A stretch of 32,928 bases of DNA from Henriciella aquimarina (GTDB lineage Bacteria; Pseudomonadota; Alphaproteobacteria; Caulobacterales; Hyphomonadaceae): NCBI RefSeq assembly GCF_002088975.1, contig NZ_NCST01000129.1, forward strand, positions 1 through 32,928, written 5' to 3'. Below are positions 23,592-32,171 of this stretch, one piece after another. Position 1 is the first letter of the stretch. Each line of letters starts with the position of its first letter. The notes under the pieces are model-generated. The model did not search any database, was not told where the DNA came from, and saw nothing but the letters and a program-made list of their open reading frames with translations. Position numbers and translations under genes: made by a program.

Positions 23592-24620
23592 ATGACCTTC
23601 CGCAGACACTCGCAAACGGCCCAAGCCGCGTATCATGATCTCGTCTCACTTCTCCTGGACGAGTCCGTCACGGATCTGCGCGGCGCACCGACGGCTCGCA
23701 GGATCAACGGGAAGACGTATTGGTATGACCGCTACCGGCTCGGTTCGGATATTCATGAAAAATATCTCGGCGAAGAGACCCCTGCACTCCTGGCCCGTCT
23801 CGAACAATATGAGGCCCTGAAGGAACAACGTGCAAACCGCCGGCGCGAGCGCACCCGGCTGGTCAGGCTCCTGAGAAGCGAGCGTTTCCTGGGGCTCGAC
23901 GGCGCGACCGGCAGCCTGGTGGCAGCCTTTGCACGGACCGGTGCTTTCAGGCTGGGCGGCGTCCTCGTCGGCACCACGGCTTTCCGGCTTTACGAAGGGG
24001 AACTGGGCCTGCGCCTGTCACTCGACCAGGCGGTGATGACCAATGACATCGATATAGCAAGCTTCGAGAAGCTGTCTCTGGCGCTCGGAGACGTGGTCGA
24101 TCCGTCGCTTCATGACGTGCTGGACGAGTTTGACTTCGCGCCTGTTCCCTCCATCGACAAGGGCCGCGTCTGGCGTTGGCGCCAGTCCTCTTCGGAAACC
24201 CTCGTCGAATTCCTGACGCCATCCTTCGACGCCGAGGAAGGCATCCGGGAGCTGCCTGCGCTTGGCGTAAGTGCACAATCCCTTCATCACCTCAACTTCC
24301 TGATTGCGGAGCCCTTGCACGCGGCGGCCGTTTATCGTGACGGCATACTCGTGAGAATCCCGCGCCCTGAACGCTTCGCCATTCACAAGCTCATCGTTTC
24401 GAACCGGCGCAGGGACGGACCTGAAAGTCTCAAGGCGAGAAAGGATCTTCTCCAGGCTGAGCTTCTGATCGAGATTCTGGCCGAGGATCGCCCGGGCGAC
24501 CTCGCCGAAGCTTATGCAGACGCCGTGGCTCGAGGGCCGCGCTGGCGCGAGCATATCGAGCAAAGCCTCGTGCGATCGCCGGCTTCCAGACAAAGGCTCG
24601 ACGCGTTGAGGCATATCTGA
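23592..24620 (+). CDS. GSU2403-like nucleotidyltransferase
   Basis: A 342-aa protein with a nucleotidyltransferase core. GGVLVGTTAFRLYEGELGLR (about residues 122-141) is the glycine motif, and TNDIDIASF gives the catalytic DxD at Asp152/Asp154. The third acidic position looks like Glu206 in ETLVEFLTPS, where many relatives have Asp. The N-terminal ~95 residues contain a Tyr/Arg-rich part (KTYWYDRYRLGSD) and a basic helix (ANRRRERTRLVRLLRSERF). C-terminal helices include RFAIHKLIVSNRRRDG, as in GSU2403-type and AbiEii-like enzymes. It would transfer a nucleotide to an unknown protein or RNA. Two copies of a strong palindrome precede it, so it is tightly regulated. SD is weak. Confidence 0.78.
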   Translation: MTFRRHSQTAQAAYHDLVSLLLDESVTDLRGAPTARRINGKTYWYDRYRLGSDIHEKYLGEETPALLARLEQYEALKEQRANRRRERTRLVRLLRSERFLGLDGATGSLVAAFARTGAFRLGGVLVGTTAFRLYEGELGLRLSLDQAVMTNDIDIASFEKLSLALGDVVDPSLHDVLDEFDFAPVPSIDKGRVWRWRQSSSETLVEFLTPSFDAEEGIRELPALGVSAQSLHHLNFLIAEPLHAAAVYRDGILVRIPRPERFAIHKLIVSNRRRDGPESLKARKDLLQAELLIEILAEDRPGDLAEAYADAVARGPRWREHIEQSLVRSPASRQRLDALRHI

Positions 24621-24653
24621 CGGTCTTGTCGAGACGCCCGGTTTTCTCTTCGG

Positions 24654-24678
24654 CCTGGATCTGCTTATTATATCCAGG
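24654..24678. promoter_or_regulatory. inverted repeat before the 330-aa gene
   Basis: CCTGGAT (24654-24660) and ATCCAGG (24672-24678) flank an AT-rich 11-base centre ending in TTATTAT. It lies in the 109-bp gap after the nucleotidyltransferase. It could be an operator or promoter element of the next gene, or a weak terminator without T-run. Confidence 0.4.
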
Positions 24679-24729
24679 GCTCGTCTCCCGCGGATATTCA
24701 TTGACCCTTGTGCTGGACCAATATGCCTT

Positions 24730-25722
24730 ATGTCTTCGGAGTTGTCGCCCCACCTGTTAGCCACGCCACTCCACAGTTTGGGCCATGTCGGCTATCCGAT
24801 CGAAGACAATATCGAACTCTATCTCGACACCTTGTACAAAGGCAGGCTCTACGAGACCCTGGCTGAGGGCTATCCGGGCCCGGACATCACGCGCAATCTG
24901 GCAGATATCTATGCCGAGATCTCGGCTCTGATTTTCTGGGGGAAGGATGACGCTTATGAGGAAGCGCTCCGGGCGTTTCCGCTCTTTGTAGACTACCTTT
25001 CCCAAACGGTGATGGACGTCAGCGACCTTCATAATCTCTACCGGATCAGCTGCAATTTCAGAGACGGCGTCCCCGACGGCGGCGGCCCGGATCACCTGTC
25101 GCATCTGGACGATGCAGTCGAGACGATATCGGCAATCGTCTGCTCGGAGCCATACCGCAGTACCATCGAGAATGGCCTGCGGGACAAGGTGAGGCCTGAT
25201 CATGACGACCTCATCGATCTGGCGGTCTGGTTTCATGGGGCCGATGAATTCGAGCTGCATTTTGAGCACGCGCAATTCGACCCGGTCCGCGGCCTGAGGG
25301 AACCCCATTGGCTCGTGGGGATGAATGAGGAACAAGGTCGGCGCTTCATGGCTTGGGTCCGGCAGTCCCTGCCCCGCGACCTGCCCGCTCGCTCCATCGC
25401 ACGCACCCAAGACTATTCTGAGCGGGAAAGAGCGGTGTTGAGCAGCGTCCTCTCGCATTCCCACGATACGGTGAGACGTGCGGCCGACCGGCACGACCTG
25501 GCGGTCTGGGGGCTCTCGTCGTCAGACATATCTCTGGCCTGCAAGGGCGCTTGGCTGCTGGAGGCGCTGCCCCTCTCCGAGTGGCCCACCGGCAGCGTTG
25601 CGGCGCTCGGCGGCCTGTCCGAAGCGGTGGACCCGCATTGGGTGTCCTGGAAGGAGGATGAGCAGGCCCATCTCAATGCGAAGGACAGGCTTGGCGCGCT
25701 CCTGCAAATCGCCCAAAGCTAG
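24730..25722 (+). CDS. protein of unknown function (330 aa)
   Basis: I do not recognise this protein. It is acidic, has no signal peptide or TM helix, and so is likely cytoplasmic. Seen: SLGHVGYPIEDNIELYLDTL near the start, a helical part with NLADIYAEISALIFWGKDDA and LFVDYLSQTVMDVSDLHNLY, then HDDLIDLAVWFHGADEFELH. The C-terminal DSHDTV-type helices contain RRAADRHDLAVWGLSSSDIS. It is on the same strand as the nucleotidyltransferase, 109 bp after it, and might be its partner, but the inverted repeat between them points to some independent control. SD is weak at the ATG; coding is supported by length and third-position GC. Confidence 0.65.
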   Translation: MSSELSPHLLATPLHSLGHVGYPIEDNIELYLDTLYKGRLYETLAEGYPGPDITRNLADIYAEISALIFWGKDDAYEEALRAFPLFVDYLSQTVMDVSDLHNLYRISCNFRDGVPDGGGPDHLSHLDDAVETISAIVCSEPYRSTIENGLRDKVRPDHDDLIDLAVWFHGADEFELHFEHAQFDPVRGLREPHWLVGMNEEQGRRFMAWVRQSLPRDLPARSIARTQDYSERERAVLSSVLSHSHDTVRRAADRHDLAVWGLSSSDISLACKGAWLLEALPLSEWPTGSVAALGGLSEAVDPHWVSWKEDEQAHLNAKDRLGALLQIAQS

Positions 25723-25802
25723 CTGGATATGCTGACCTCTGTCCGGCCAGCATCTTCGTGTGAACCGGTCGACCGCCCAGCGGGCCTCCGCAGCGCCGGC
25801 CG

Positions 25803-26921
25803 TTACGGATAGCCGGGTACGAAGATCACATCCTCGATGCACGAGCCGGCATAGACGCGTATATCGCACGGGCCGGACGGGCCAGGCGGCGAGATGATCG
25901 CGCTCAGCCCCTTCTCCTCGATGGCCTTCCAGCCTGCCTTCAGCATTTCGTTGAAATCGTCGAGCGCCTCGCGGCGAGCCGCATTATGAGCACGAGCCGC
26001 TTCATTCCTTTTCATGCGCGCATCAAAGCCGCGCGCATAGCCGTCGAAGGAGGTATATTGCGCATAGTCCGAGCGCATCCGCGCGAGGCTTGTCTTGTAG
26101 GCTTCGAGCTCCGAGGAGGACAGGCCGTAAGAGCGTTCGCGGAGCATCCGGTTATTGAGAGACCAGACCGCCATCTGGTCGGGGGCGCCCCAATAGAGCG
26201 GCGCGAAGGTCTCGCGCGTGCACCCGGCCATGCTCCCTGGCTTTTCGCACCCGTGGTAATCATCGACCTCATACTGGAAATGCGCCACCAGAATGCCCTC
26301 CGAGACGATTTCCTGGATGACGTCATAAGCGACACTGTTGCGCTTATCGAGGTTCGAGGATGTTTCGAAATCCGTCAGCTTCTGTTTCGGCGGAAGCTGG
26401 ACCACCGGCATCGGCGCGAATTCCGGGCGGTAGATCTGGCCGGCCGCCGTGCGGTCCCAGTTCTTCGCGTAGACATGGGCTGTGATCATGTTCGCCCGGG
26501 GGCAGATCTCCGGATGGATCACATCGGACAGAACGGGGCGCACCTCGTCCCATAGCATGTCCTCGGTGATGCGTTCATCATGCGCGACATTGAAGACGAC
26601 CACGACGCGCGAATGGAACCGCTGATATTTCGTGCCGGGCTTGTCGACGGTACAGATCGCATCGCCATATCTGGTGAGGCTGGTGTCGAGAAAATTGATC
26701 CGCTCATAGACGGTGAAGCGGTCATTGCTGAAGAGCTCCCTGCCCGCATTGTAAGGCGTGATCTTAAGTGAGAGAGGCTCACCGACCTCACCGCCCCTCA
26801 CGGCATTGCTGCGAATGTCAAACCCTGCGGGCATGTCCGGCCCGCCATTTGCCACCTGGCCGGTGGCGGGCGCACACATGATCAGGGCCGCACCGAGCAT
26901 TCCGAGAATGTGTCTGATCAT
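25803..26921 (-). CDS. secreted Cys-containing protein of unknown function
   Basis: A 372-aa exported protein with signal peptide MIRHILGMLGAALIMCAPAT (cleavage near residue 21). Apart from the leader Cys there are six Cys, in ICTVDK, EICPRAN, GCEKPGSMAGC and PCDIRVYAGSC, which suggests disulfide bonds in the periplasm. Other parts are RFHSRVVVVFNVAHDERITE and a helix with Arg/Ala/Glu (RMKRNEAARAHNAARREALD). The family is not recognised. It follows the 88-aa secreted gene by 26 bp on the same strand, so the two form a likely operon, divergent from trbB. Function in conjugation (for example surface or entry exclusion) would be guesswork. Confidence 0.7.
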   Translation of the reverse strand: MIRHILGMLGAALIMCAPATGQVANGGPDMPAGFDIRSNAVRGGEVGEPLSLKITPYNAGRELFSNDRFTVYERINFLDTSLTRYGDAICTVDKPGTKYQRFHSRVVVVFNVAHDERITEDMLWDEVRPVLSDVIHPEICPRANMITAHVYAKNWDRTAAGQIYRPEFAPMPVVQLPPKQKLTDFETSSNLDKRNSVAYDVIQEIVSEGILVAHFQYEVDDYHGCEKPGSMAGCTRETFAPLYWGAPDQMAVWSLNNRMLRERSYGLSSSELEAYKTSLARMRSDYAQYTSFDGYARGFDARMKRNEAARAHNAARREALDDFNEMLKAGWKAIEEKGLSAIISPPGPSGPCDIRVYAGSCIEDVIFVPGYP

Positions 26922-26947
26922 GGGTCTCTCCTGTCCTGCCCCGGCGG

Positions 26948-27214
26948 CTAGCCATCATTGGCGAGATGTCCCTCAAGCATCTCAACAACCTCGTGAAACG
27001 GCCGCGCGCGAGCCAGAAAGCCGTAATTGGCGATATCGACGACAACAGCCTTGGCCGGCCGGTAATCATTGCTGTAGTGGCCCGCCATGAAGCCGAATGC
27101 CGGATCGAGCCGTACGCGGAGCGTGTCATAGTCGTCCTGCGATTGCGCGACGGCGAGCGCCGGCGTGAGACAGCACAGGAGAAGGCCCGCGACCGCACGC
27201 TTGATGTCCGCCAT
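26948..27214 (-). CDS. small secreted protein (88 aa), unknown
   Basis: An 88-aa protein with a clear signal peptide (MADIKRAVAGLLLCCLTPAL, cleavage near AVAQ, residue 23). The mature ~65 residues include RVRLDPAFGFMAGHYSNDYR. No family is recognised. GGGGGAC lies before the ATG at 27214; a longer start at 27238 is less likely. First gene of a two-gene unit with the 372-aa secreted protein and divergent from the trb operon. Confidence 0.6.
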   Translation of the reverse strand: MADIKRAVAGLLLCCLTPALAVAQSQDDYDTLRVRLDPAFGFMAGHYSNDYRPAKAVVVDIANYGFLARARPFHEVVEMLEGHLANDG

Positions 27215-27418
27215 GATTGTCCCCCGATCAACGCCCAATGCCCGTCAATAGTCGTGGAGACGATACCGGCATCGAATGCGGGGCACAACTTATCGCGGCT
27301 TGAAACGCTTGCGCCCCGATGCAGGGCTCTGCGCCAAATGGCCTGCCATCCAACTCCCGCCCGGGGCGGCGCCGGGCGATGCTCCGGATCAACAGATCCA
27401 TTCCCGGAGCGGCCGCAA
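27215..27418. promoter_or_regulatory. divergent promoter region of the trb operon and secreted-protein genes
   Basis: About 200 bp between divergent ATGs. It contains the 22-nt motif at 27291-27312, a CG-rich stretch with GGGGCGGCGCCGGGCG around 27363-27378 and a GGAG before trbB. No TraR-type palindrome or other known operator was seen. Confidence 0.5.
27291..27312 (+). repeat. 22-nt repeat, copy 2 (upstream of trbB)
   Basis: TATCGCGGCT, one variable base, then GAAACGCTTGC. It matches 11757-11778 at 21 of 22 positions, same orientation. It ends 106 bp before the trbB ATG. Confidence 0.6.
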
Positions 27419-28414
27419 ATGTCCCAGACAGTACAGACCAGCGAAACCCAAAACCGCCGCAGCACGATGCTGCGCACCGCGCTCTGCGAGGTCGTGCGTG
27501 ACGCGCTCACGGATCCGAAGACCATCGAGGTGATGGCCAATCCGGACGGCAGCGTGTGGATCGAACAGGCCGGATGCGGCGTCGTCAGGTCCGAACACAG
27601 CCTTTGCGCTGCCGATCGTGAGCGCGTCATCCGCCTCGTCGCCTCGGCAGCGGGAGAGGCCCTCAGCCGCGCTTCGTCGATCGTCTCTGCAGAACTCCCC
27701 GGCAGCGGCGAGCGGTTCGAAGGGCTTCTCCCGCCTGTCTCTCCCGCGCCCTGTTTTTCGATCCGCAAGCCGTCGGCCGCGCGCCTCAGGCTTGACGATT
27801 ATGTGGACCAGGGCGCGCTGGCGCCCGGGACCGCCGCGGCGTTAAGAGCCATGCTGGCGGCACGCGCCAATATCCTCGTCGCCGGAGGCACGTCCTCGGG
27901 CAAAACAACATTCGCGAATGCGCTGCTCGCCGAACCGGCGCTCGCCGATGATCGCATCGTCATCCTCGAAGACACGCGCGAGCTCGCCTGCGCGGCCGCC
28001 AACACTGTCCAGCTCAGAACCCATCGCGAGCGTGCCTCGCTGTCAGAGCTTGTTCGCTCGACCATGCGGCTGCGGCCAGACCGGATCGTGGTCGGCGAGG
28101 TGCGCGGGCCCGAAGCGCTCGACCTCCTGAAGGCCTGGAATACCGGCCATCCGGGCGGCGTCACCACGCTGCACGCAAACTCTGCCTACGATGCATTGGC
28201 GCGGCTTGAACAGCTGGCCCTGGAGGCGATCCATCGCCCTCCTTTCGATCTCATCGCTGGCGCCATCGATGTCATCATCTTCATGAGCCGTTCCGGTGGC
28301 AAGCGGCGCGTCGAGGACGTGCTGCGCCTCTCTGGCCACGAGGCTGGCGCCTATGTCGCCGCCCCGCTCGTCGAAAAGCCCTTTTCCATTGTCAATCACG
28401 GAGACCCGGCATGA
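27419..28414 (+). CDS. trbB: TrbB, conjugal transfer ATPase
   Basis: A 331-aa VirB11-type hexameric ATPase that drives the mating-pair type IV secretion channel from the cytoplasmic side. The Walker A motif GGTSSGKT is at 156-163, Walker B IVVGEVRG at 223-230, and the His/Asp boxes include [20 protein letters not shown] (about 244-263). The N-terminal domain has [20 protein letters not shown]. The ATG at 27419 has GGAG about 10 bp upstream and gives the usual family length; the frame is open 151 codons further but that part is antisense to the secreted gene. It overlaps trbC by 4 bp. First gene of the trb operon. Confidence 0.95.
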   Translation: MSQTVQTSETQNRRSTMLRTALCEVVRDALTDPKTIEVMANPDGSVWIEQAGCGVVRSEHSLCAADRERVIRLVASAAGEALSRASSIVSAELPGSGERFEGLLPPVSPAPCFSIRKPSAARLRLDDYVDQGALAPGTAAALRAMLAARANILVAGGTSSGKTTFANALLAEPALADDRIVILEDTRELACAAANTVQLRTHRERASLSELVRSTMRLRPDRIVVGEVRGPEALDLLKAWNTGHPGGVTTLHANSAYDALARLEQLALEAIHRPPFDLIAGAIDVIIFMSRSGGKRRVEDVLRLSGHEAGAYVAAPLVEKPFSIVNHGDPA

Positions 28415-28746
28415 AACCCGACAACAGCATCCGCATGCGCCGTCTGGCGGGTCAGGCCGCCGCCTGTTCCCTCCTCGCCCTCGCGCTCACCGGACCCGCC
28501 CATGCGGCCGGGTCCGGCATGCCCTGGGAGGCGCCCCTCGACCAGATCCTCTCCTCCATCGAGGGGCCGGTCGCCCGCATCATCGCGGTGATCATCATCA
28601 CCATGACGGGCCTGACGCTGGCCTTCGGCGAGACCTCCGGCGGTTTCCGCAAGCTGATCCAGATCGTCTTCGGGCTTTCCATCGCTTTCGCGGCGACGAG
28701 CTTCTTCCTCACCTTCTTCTCCTTCGGCGGCGGCGCGCTCATCTGA
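28411..28746 (+). CDS. trbC: TrbC, conjugative pilin
   Basis: A 111-aa prepilin of the VirB2/TrbC family. The signal peptide ends at about GPAHAAGSG (residue 33). The mature part has two hydrophobic helices, VARIIAVIIITMTGLTLAFG and IVFGLSIAFAATSFFLTFFS, joined by a polar loop with GETSGGFRK, the standard pilin layout. The start overlaps the trbB stop (ATGA) and its stop shares one base with trbD (TGATG). Confidence 0.93.
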   Translation: MKPDNSIRMRRLAGQAAACSLLALALTGPAHAAGSGMPWEAPLDQILSSIEGPVARIIAVIIITMTGLTLAFGETSGGFRKLIQIVFGLSIAFAATSFFLTFFSFGGGALI

Positions 28747-28997
28747 TGGAGGGCTACGAAATCCCTCTCCACCGGTCGCTGACCGAACCGATCCTGATGG
28801 CGGGCGCGCCGAGGGCGGCCGCCATCGCCATCGGCACGCTGGCGGCCGCTCTCGCACTGGGCCTGCGCCTCTGGATACCGGGGCTTCTCCTCTGGGTGCT
28901 GGGACATTCCGCCGCCGTCTTCATCGCGCGCGCCGATCCGGACTTCATGGCGGTCGCCGCCCGCTCGATCCGCCACAGGGAGCATCTCTCATGCTGA
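28746..28997 (+). CDS. trbD: TrbD, VirB3-type membrane protein
   Basis: An 83-aa inner-membrane protein of the VirB3 type, partner of the TrbE ATPase. The opening MEGYEIPLHRSLTEPILMAG is highly typical, followed by two helices AIAIGTLAAALALGLRLW and IPGLLLWVLGHSAAVFI and the end RADPDFMAVAARSIRHREH. Its ATG shares one base with the trbC stop and its end overlaps trbE by 7 bp. Confidence 0.92.
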   Translation: MEGYEIPLHRSLTEPILMAGAPRAAAIAIGTLAAALALGLRLWIPGLLLWVLGHSAAVFIARADPDFMAVAARSIRHREHLSC

Positions 28998-31450
28998 ACC
29001 TCAGGGAATACGCCCATTCGCCGTCTCGGCTCGCCGACTATCTGCCCTGGGCGGCGCTGGTCGCGCCCGGCGTCGTCCTCAACAAGGACGGCTCGTTCCA
29101 GAAAACGTTCCGCTATCGCGGGCCCGATCTCGAAAGCTCGACGAACGCCGAACTCGTCTCGGTCATGGCGCGGATCAACAATGTGCTGCGCCGGTTCGGG
29201 TCCGGCTGGGCGCTCTTCTTCGAGGCGGCGCGCGATGAGGCGCATGATTATCCCGAAAGCGTGTTCCCCGACGCCGCCTCATGGCTGGTCGATCTCGAAC
29301 GCGCCCTGCAGGCGGATGAGGCCGGGGCGCGGTTCGAAAGCCGCTATTATCTGACACTCCTCTGGCTGCCGCCGGCCGACGCAACGGGGCGCGCCGAGAA
29401 GGCGCTGATCGAGCGGGCCGACACCCGCGATGCGGCCAATTGGCGCCAGCGCCTGGAGACGTTCGAACAGTTCAGCGCACGCGTTTTCGACCTCCTCGCC
29501 ACCTCGCTCGCCGAGATCGCCCCGCCCGACGATGACGAGACGCTGACCTATCTGCATGATTGCGTGTCGACAAAGCGCCACCCGGTCGCCGTTCCGGACT
29601 TCCCGGTCTTCCTCGATGCGATCCTGGCTGACGAGCCTTTCTCAGGCGGGCTGGAGCCGCGCCTGGGGGAGGCGCATTTGCGCACCGTCACGCTTCTGGG
29701 CTTCCCCGCCTCGACGCTGCCCGGCCTGCTCGACGAGCTGAACCGGCAAGGCTTTCCCTATCGCTGGGTCACGCGCTTTATCGCCATGGACAAGGCGGAG
29801 GCCGAAAAGCTTCTCGGCAAGAAACGCCGGCACTGGTTTGCCAAGCGCAAATCCATCGGGGCGGTCTTGCGCGAGACCATGTTCAACGAGCCCGCGCCGC
29901 TGCTCGACAGCGACGCCGACAACAAGGCGGGCGATGCCGATGCCGCCCTGCAGGAGCTTGGCAGCGATCTTGTCTCCTATGGCTATGTCACCACCACGAT
30001 CACCGTCGCTGATGAGGATGCGCGGCGTGTCGAAGAACACCTCCGCGTTGCTGAGCGCATCATCAATGGCCGCGGGTTCACCGCCATTGCCGAGACGCTG
30101 AACGCCGTCGACGCCTGGCTCGGCAGCCTGCCCGGTCATGTCTATGCCAATGTTCGCCAGCCGATCCTGCACACGCTGAACCTCGCCCATATGGCGCCGG
30201 TCTCTGCGGTCTGGGCAGGCAATGCGGAAAATGCGCATCTTGGCGGTCCCGCCCTCATCCAGGCGCAGACGGATGGCACGACACCGTTCCGGCTGAACCT
30301 CCATGTCGGCGATGTCGGCCACACGCTGGTGGTCGGGCCCACAGGCGCCGGCAAGTCTGTGCTCCTGTCGCTGCTCGCCCTGCAATGGCGCCGCTATGAG
30401 ACCGCGCAGGTCTTCGTCTTCGACAAGGGCCGCTCGGCGCGCGCGGCGACGCTCGCCATGGGCGGGGCGCATGTCGATCTCGGCGGCGCGTCCGCACCAA
30501 GCCTGCAGCCTTTGCAGACGATCGACACGCCCGAAGGCGCGACGTTCGCCGCCGACTGGCTGGCAGGTCTTTGCACGCGAGAGGGCGTTGCGATCACCCC
30601 GGATCTGAAGGCCCGGCTCTGGGAAGGTCTTCAGGCGCTTTCAACCGCACCCGCGGCCGAGCGCACCATCACCGGCCTGACGCTGCTTCTGCAGGACGAT
30701 CAGCTGCGATCGGCGCTGCATCCGTTCACGCTCGAAGGCCCGCACGGCCGGCTGCTGGACGCCGATCATGAGAGCCTGACACTCGCCGACACGGTCTGTT
30801 TCGAGATGGAAACGCTGATGCAGTCGCCTGCCGCCGCCGCGCCGATCATCACCTATCTCTTCCACCGGCTTGAGGCCCGGTTCGACGGACGGCCGACGCT
30901 CCTCATCCTCGACGAAGCCTGGCTGTTTCTCGACGATGCGATGTTCGCCGCCCGCATCCGGGAATGGCTGAAAACGCTGCGCAAGAAGAATGTCGCGGTC
31001 GTCTTCGCCACCCAATCGCTGGCCGACATCGCCAATTCCCCGATCGCGCCGGCGCTGGTGGAGAGTTGCCCGACACGCATCTTCCTGCCGAATGAGCGCG
31101 CCCGGGAACCGCAATCGAAAGAGACATATGAGCGCTTCGGGCTCAACCGGCGCCAGATCGAGCTGATCGCGCAGGCAATGCCCAAACGGGACTATTACTA
31201 TCAGTCGCCGCTCGGCTGCCGCCTGTTCGAACTCGGGCTCGGCCCCATCGCGCTCGCGCTTTGCGGCGCCTCCGGCCCGGTCGACCAGGAACGGATCGAG
31301 CGGACGCTGGCGGAAGCCGATCTCGAAGACTTCGCCGAGACATTCCTGCACGCCAAGGGCCTCGCCTGGGCCGCCGACCTGCTGGCCCGCTGGCCCGGAC
31401 CGCAGGCGGTCGCGACCGCCTCACCAGCCACGCCCCTCGCCGCCGAATAG
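28991..31450 (+). CDS. trbE: TrbE, VirB4-type conjugation ATPase
   Basis: An 819-aa cytoplasmic ATPase required for assembly and work of the mating-pair channel. It starts MLNLREYAHSPSRLADYLPW, as TrbE usually does. The N-terminal CagE/VirB4 domain covers about residues 1-420. Walker A GPTGAGKS is at 449-456, Walker B LLILDEAWLFLDD around 637-649, followed by TLRKKNVAVVFATQSLADIA and ESCPTRIFLPNERA. Length is normal for the family and no break is seen. It overlaps trbD by 7 bp and is followed by trbJ after 11 bp. Confidence 0.95.
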   Translation: MLNLREYAHSPSRLADYLPWAALVAPGVVLNKDGSFQKTFRYRGPDLESSTNAELVSVMARINNVLRRFGSGWALFFEAARDEAHDYPESVFPDAASWLVDLERALQADEAGARFESRYYLTLLWLPPADATGRAEKALIERADTRDAANWRQRLETFEQFSARVFDLLATSLAEIAPPDDDETLTYLHDCVSTKRHPVAVPDFPVFLDAILADEPFSGGLEPRLGEAHLRTVTLLGFPASTLPGLLDELNRQGFPYRWVTRFIAMDKAEAEKLLGKKRRHWFAKRKSIGAVLRETMFNEPAPLLDSDADNKAGDADAALQELGSDLVSYGYVTTTITVADEDARRVEEHLRVAERIINGRGFTAIAETLNAVDAWLGSLPGHVYANVRQPILHTLNLAHMAPVSAVWAGNAENAHLGGPALIQAQTDGTTPFRLNLHVGDVGHTLVVGPTGAGKSVLLSLLALQWRRYETAQVFVFDKGRSARAATLAMGGAHVDLGGASAPSLQPLQTIDTPEGATFAADWLAGLCTREGVAITPDLKARLWEGLQALSTAPAAERTITGLTLLLQDDQLRSALHPFTLEGPHGRLLDADHESLTLADTVCFEMETLMQSPAAAAPIITYLFHRLEARFDGRPTLLILDEAWLFLDDAMFAARIREWLKTLRKKNVAVVFATQSLADIANSPIAPALVESCPTRIFLPNERAREPQSKETYERFGLNRRQIELIAQAMPKRDYYYQSPLGCRLFELGLGPIALALCGASGPVDQERIERTLAEADLEDFAETFLHAKGLAWAADLLARWPGPQAVATASPATPLAAE

Positions 31451-31461
31451 GAGCCAGACCC

Positions 31462-32166
31462 ATGAAACGCCTCCTCGCCAGTCTCGCCCTGATCGCTGCG
31501 CCCGCAGTGTTTCCCCTTCCGGCCAACGCACAATTCTCCGGCGGCGTGGTCTACGACCCCACCAATCATGCGCAGAATGTCCTGCAGGCCGTGCGCGCCC
31601 TGCAGCAGGTCGAACAGCAGGTCCAGCAGCTCGCCCATGAGGTCGAGATGCTGGAGAACATGGCCCGCAATCTCGAGACGCTGCCCGCCAATGTCGCGGA
31701 AACCATCATCCGCAACCGGATTAACCGGATTCACGCGCTGATGTCCGAGGCAGAAGGCATTGGCTATGGCGTCGCCGAGATCGAGCGCGACTATGAGACG
31801 GCCTATCCGGAAGACTTCGGCGAGACGCCACCGCCCAATGCGGTCCTCGTCGGACAGTCTCGCGCGCGCTGGCGCCAGTCGCGCAGCGCCTATCGCGACA
31901 CGCTCGTCACCGTCGCAACCGCGCTTGAAGACAATGAGACCGATGCCGACGCGATTGCCGGGCTCGTTTCGCGGAGCCAGACGGCCGCCGGCGCCCTGCA
32001 GGCCGCGCAAGCCGGCAACCAGATCGAGGCGATACAGGCCGAACAGCTGATCCAGATGGAAGCGATGATGGCGGCCCATTACCGCGCGGACGCGCTCGAA
32101 CGCGCCCGCGCGCTGGCCGAAGCCGAGCGCGGACGTGCGCGCACCAAAGCCTTCCTGGAGGATTGA
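31462..32166 (+). CDS. trbJ: TrbJ, VirB5-type conjugation protein
   Basis: A 234-aa exported protein, the VirB5-like minor pilus or adhesin component. The signal peptide MKRLLASLALIAAPAVFPLP ends at ANAQF (about residue 24). The mature start SGGVVYDPTNHAQNVLQAVR is the family signature. A Gln-rich coiled coil follows (RALQQVEQQVQQLAHEVEML), and a second helical part near the C-terminus contains AEQLIQMEAMMAAHYRADAL. AGGAG precedes the ATG. The next gene, trbL, begins only 5 bp later, leaving no room for the trbK that often stands here. Confidence 0.94.
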   Translation: MKRLLASLALIAAPAVFPLPANAQFSGGVVYDPTNHAQNVLQAVRALQQVEQQVQQLAHEVEMLENMARNLETLPANVAETIIRNRINRIHALMSEAEGIGYGVAEIERDYETAYPEDFGETPPPNAVLVGQSRARWRQSRSAYRDTLVTVATALEDNETDADAIAGLVSRSQTAAGALQAAQAGNQIEAIQAEQLIQMEAMMAAHYRADALERARALAEAERGRARTKAFLED

Positions 32167-32171
32167 GCGCG

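Noticed and set aside
28296..28997. Open frame of 233 codons spanning trbB end, trbC and trbD
   Set aside because: Only the last 83 codons (trbD) are real; the upstream part is an out-of-frame reading through trbB and trbC with Arg/His-rich nonsense.
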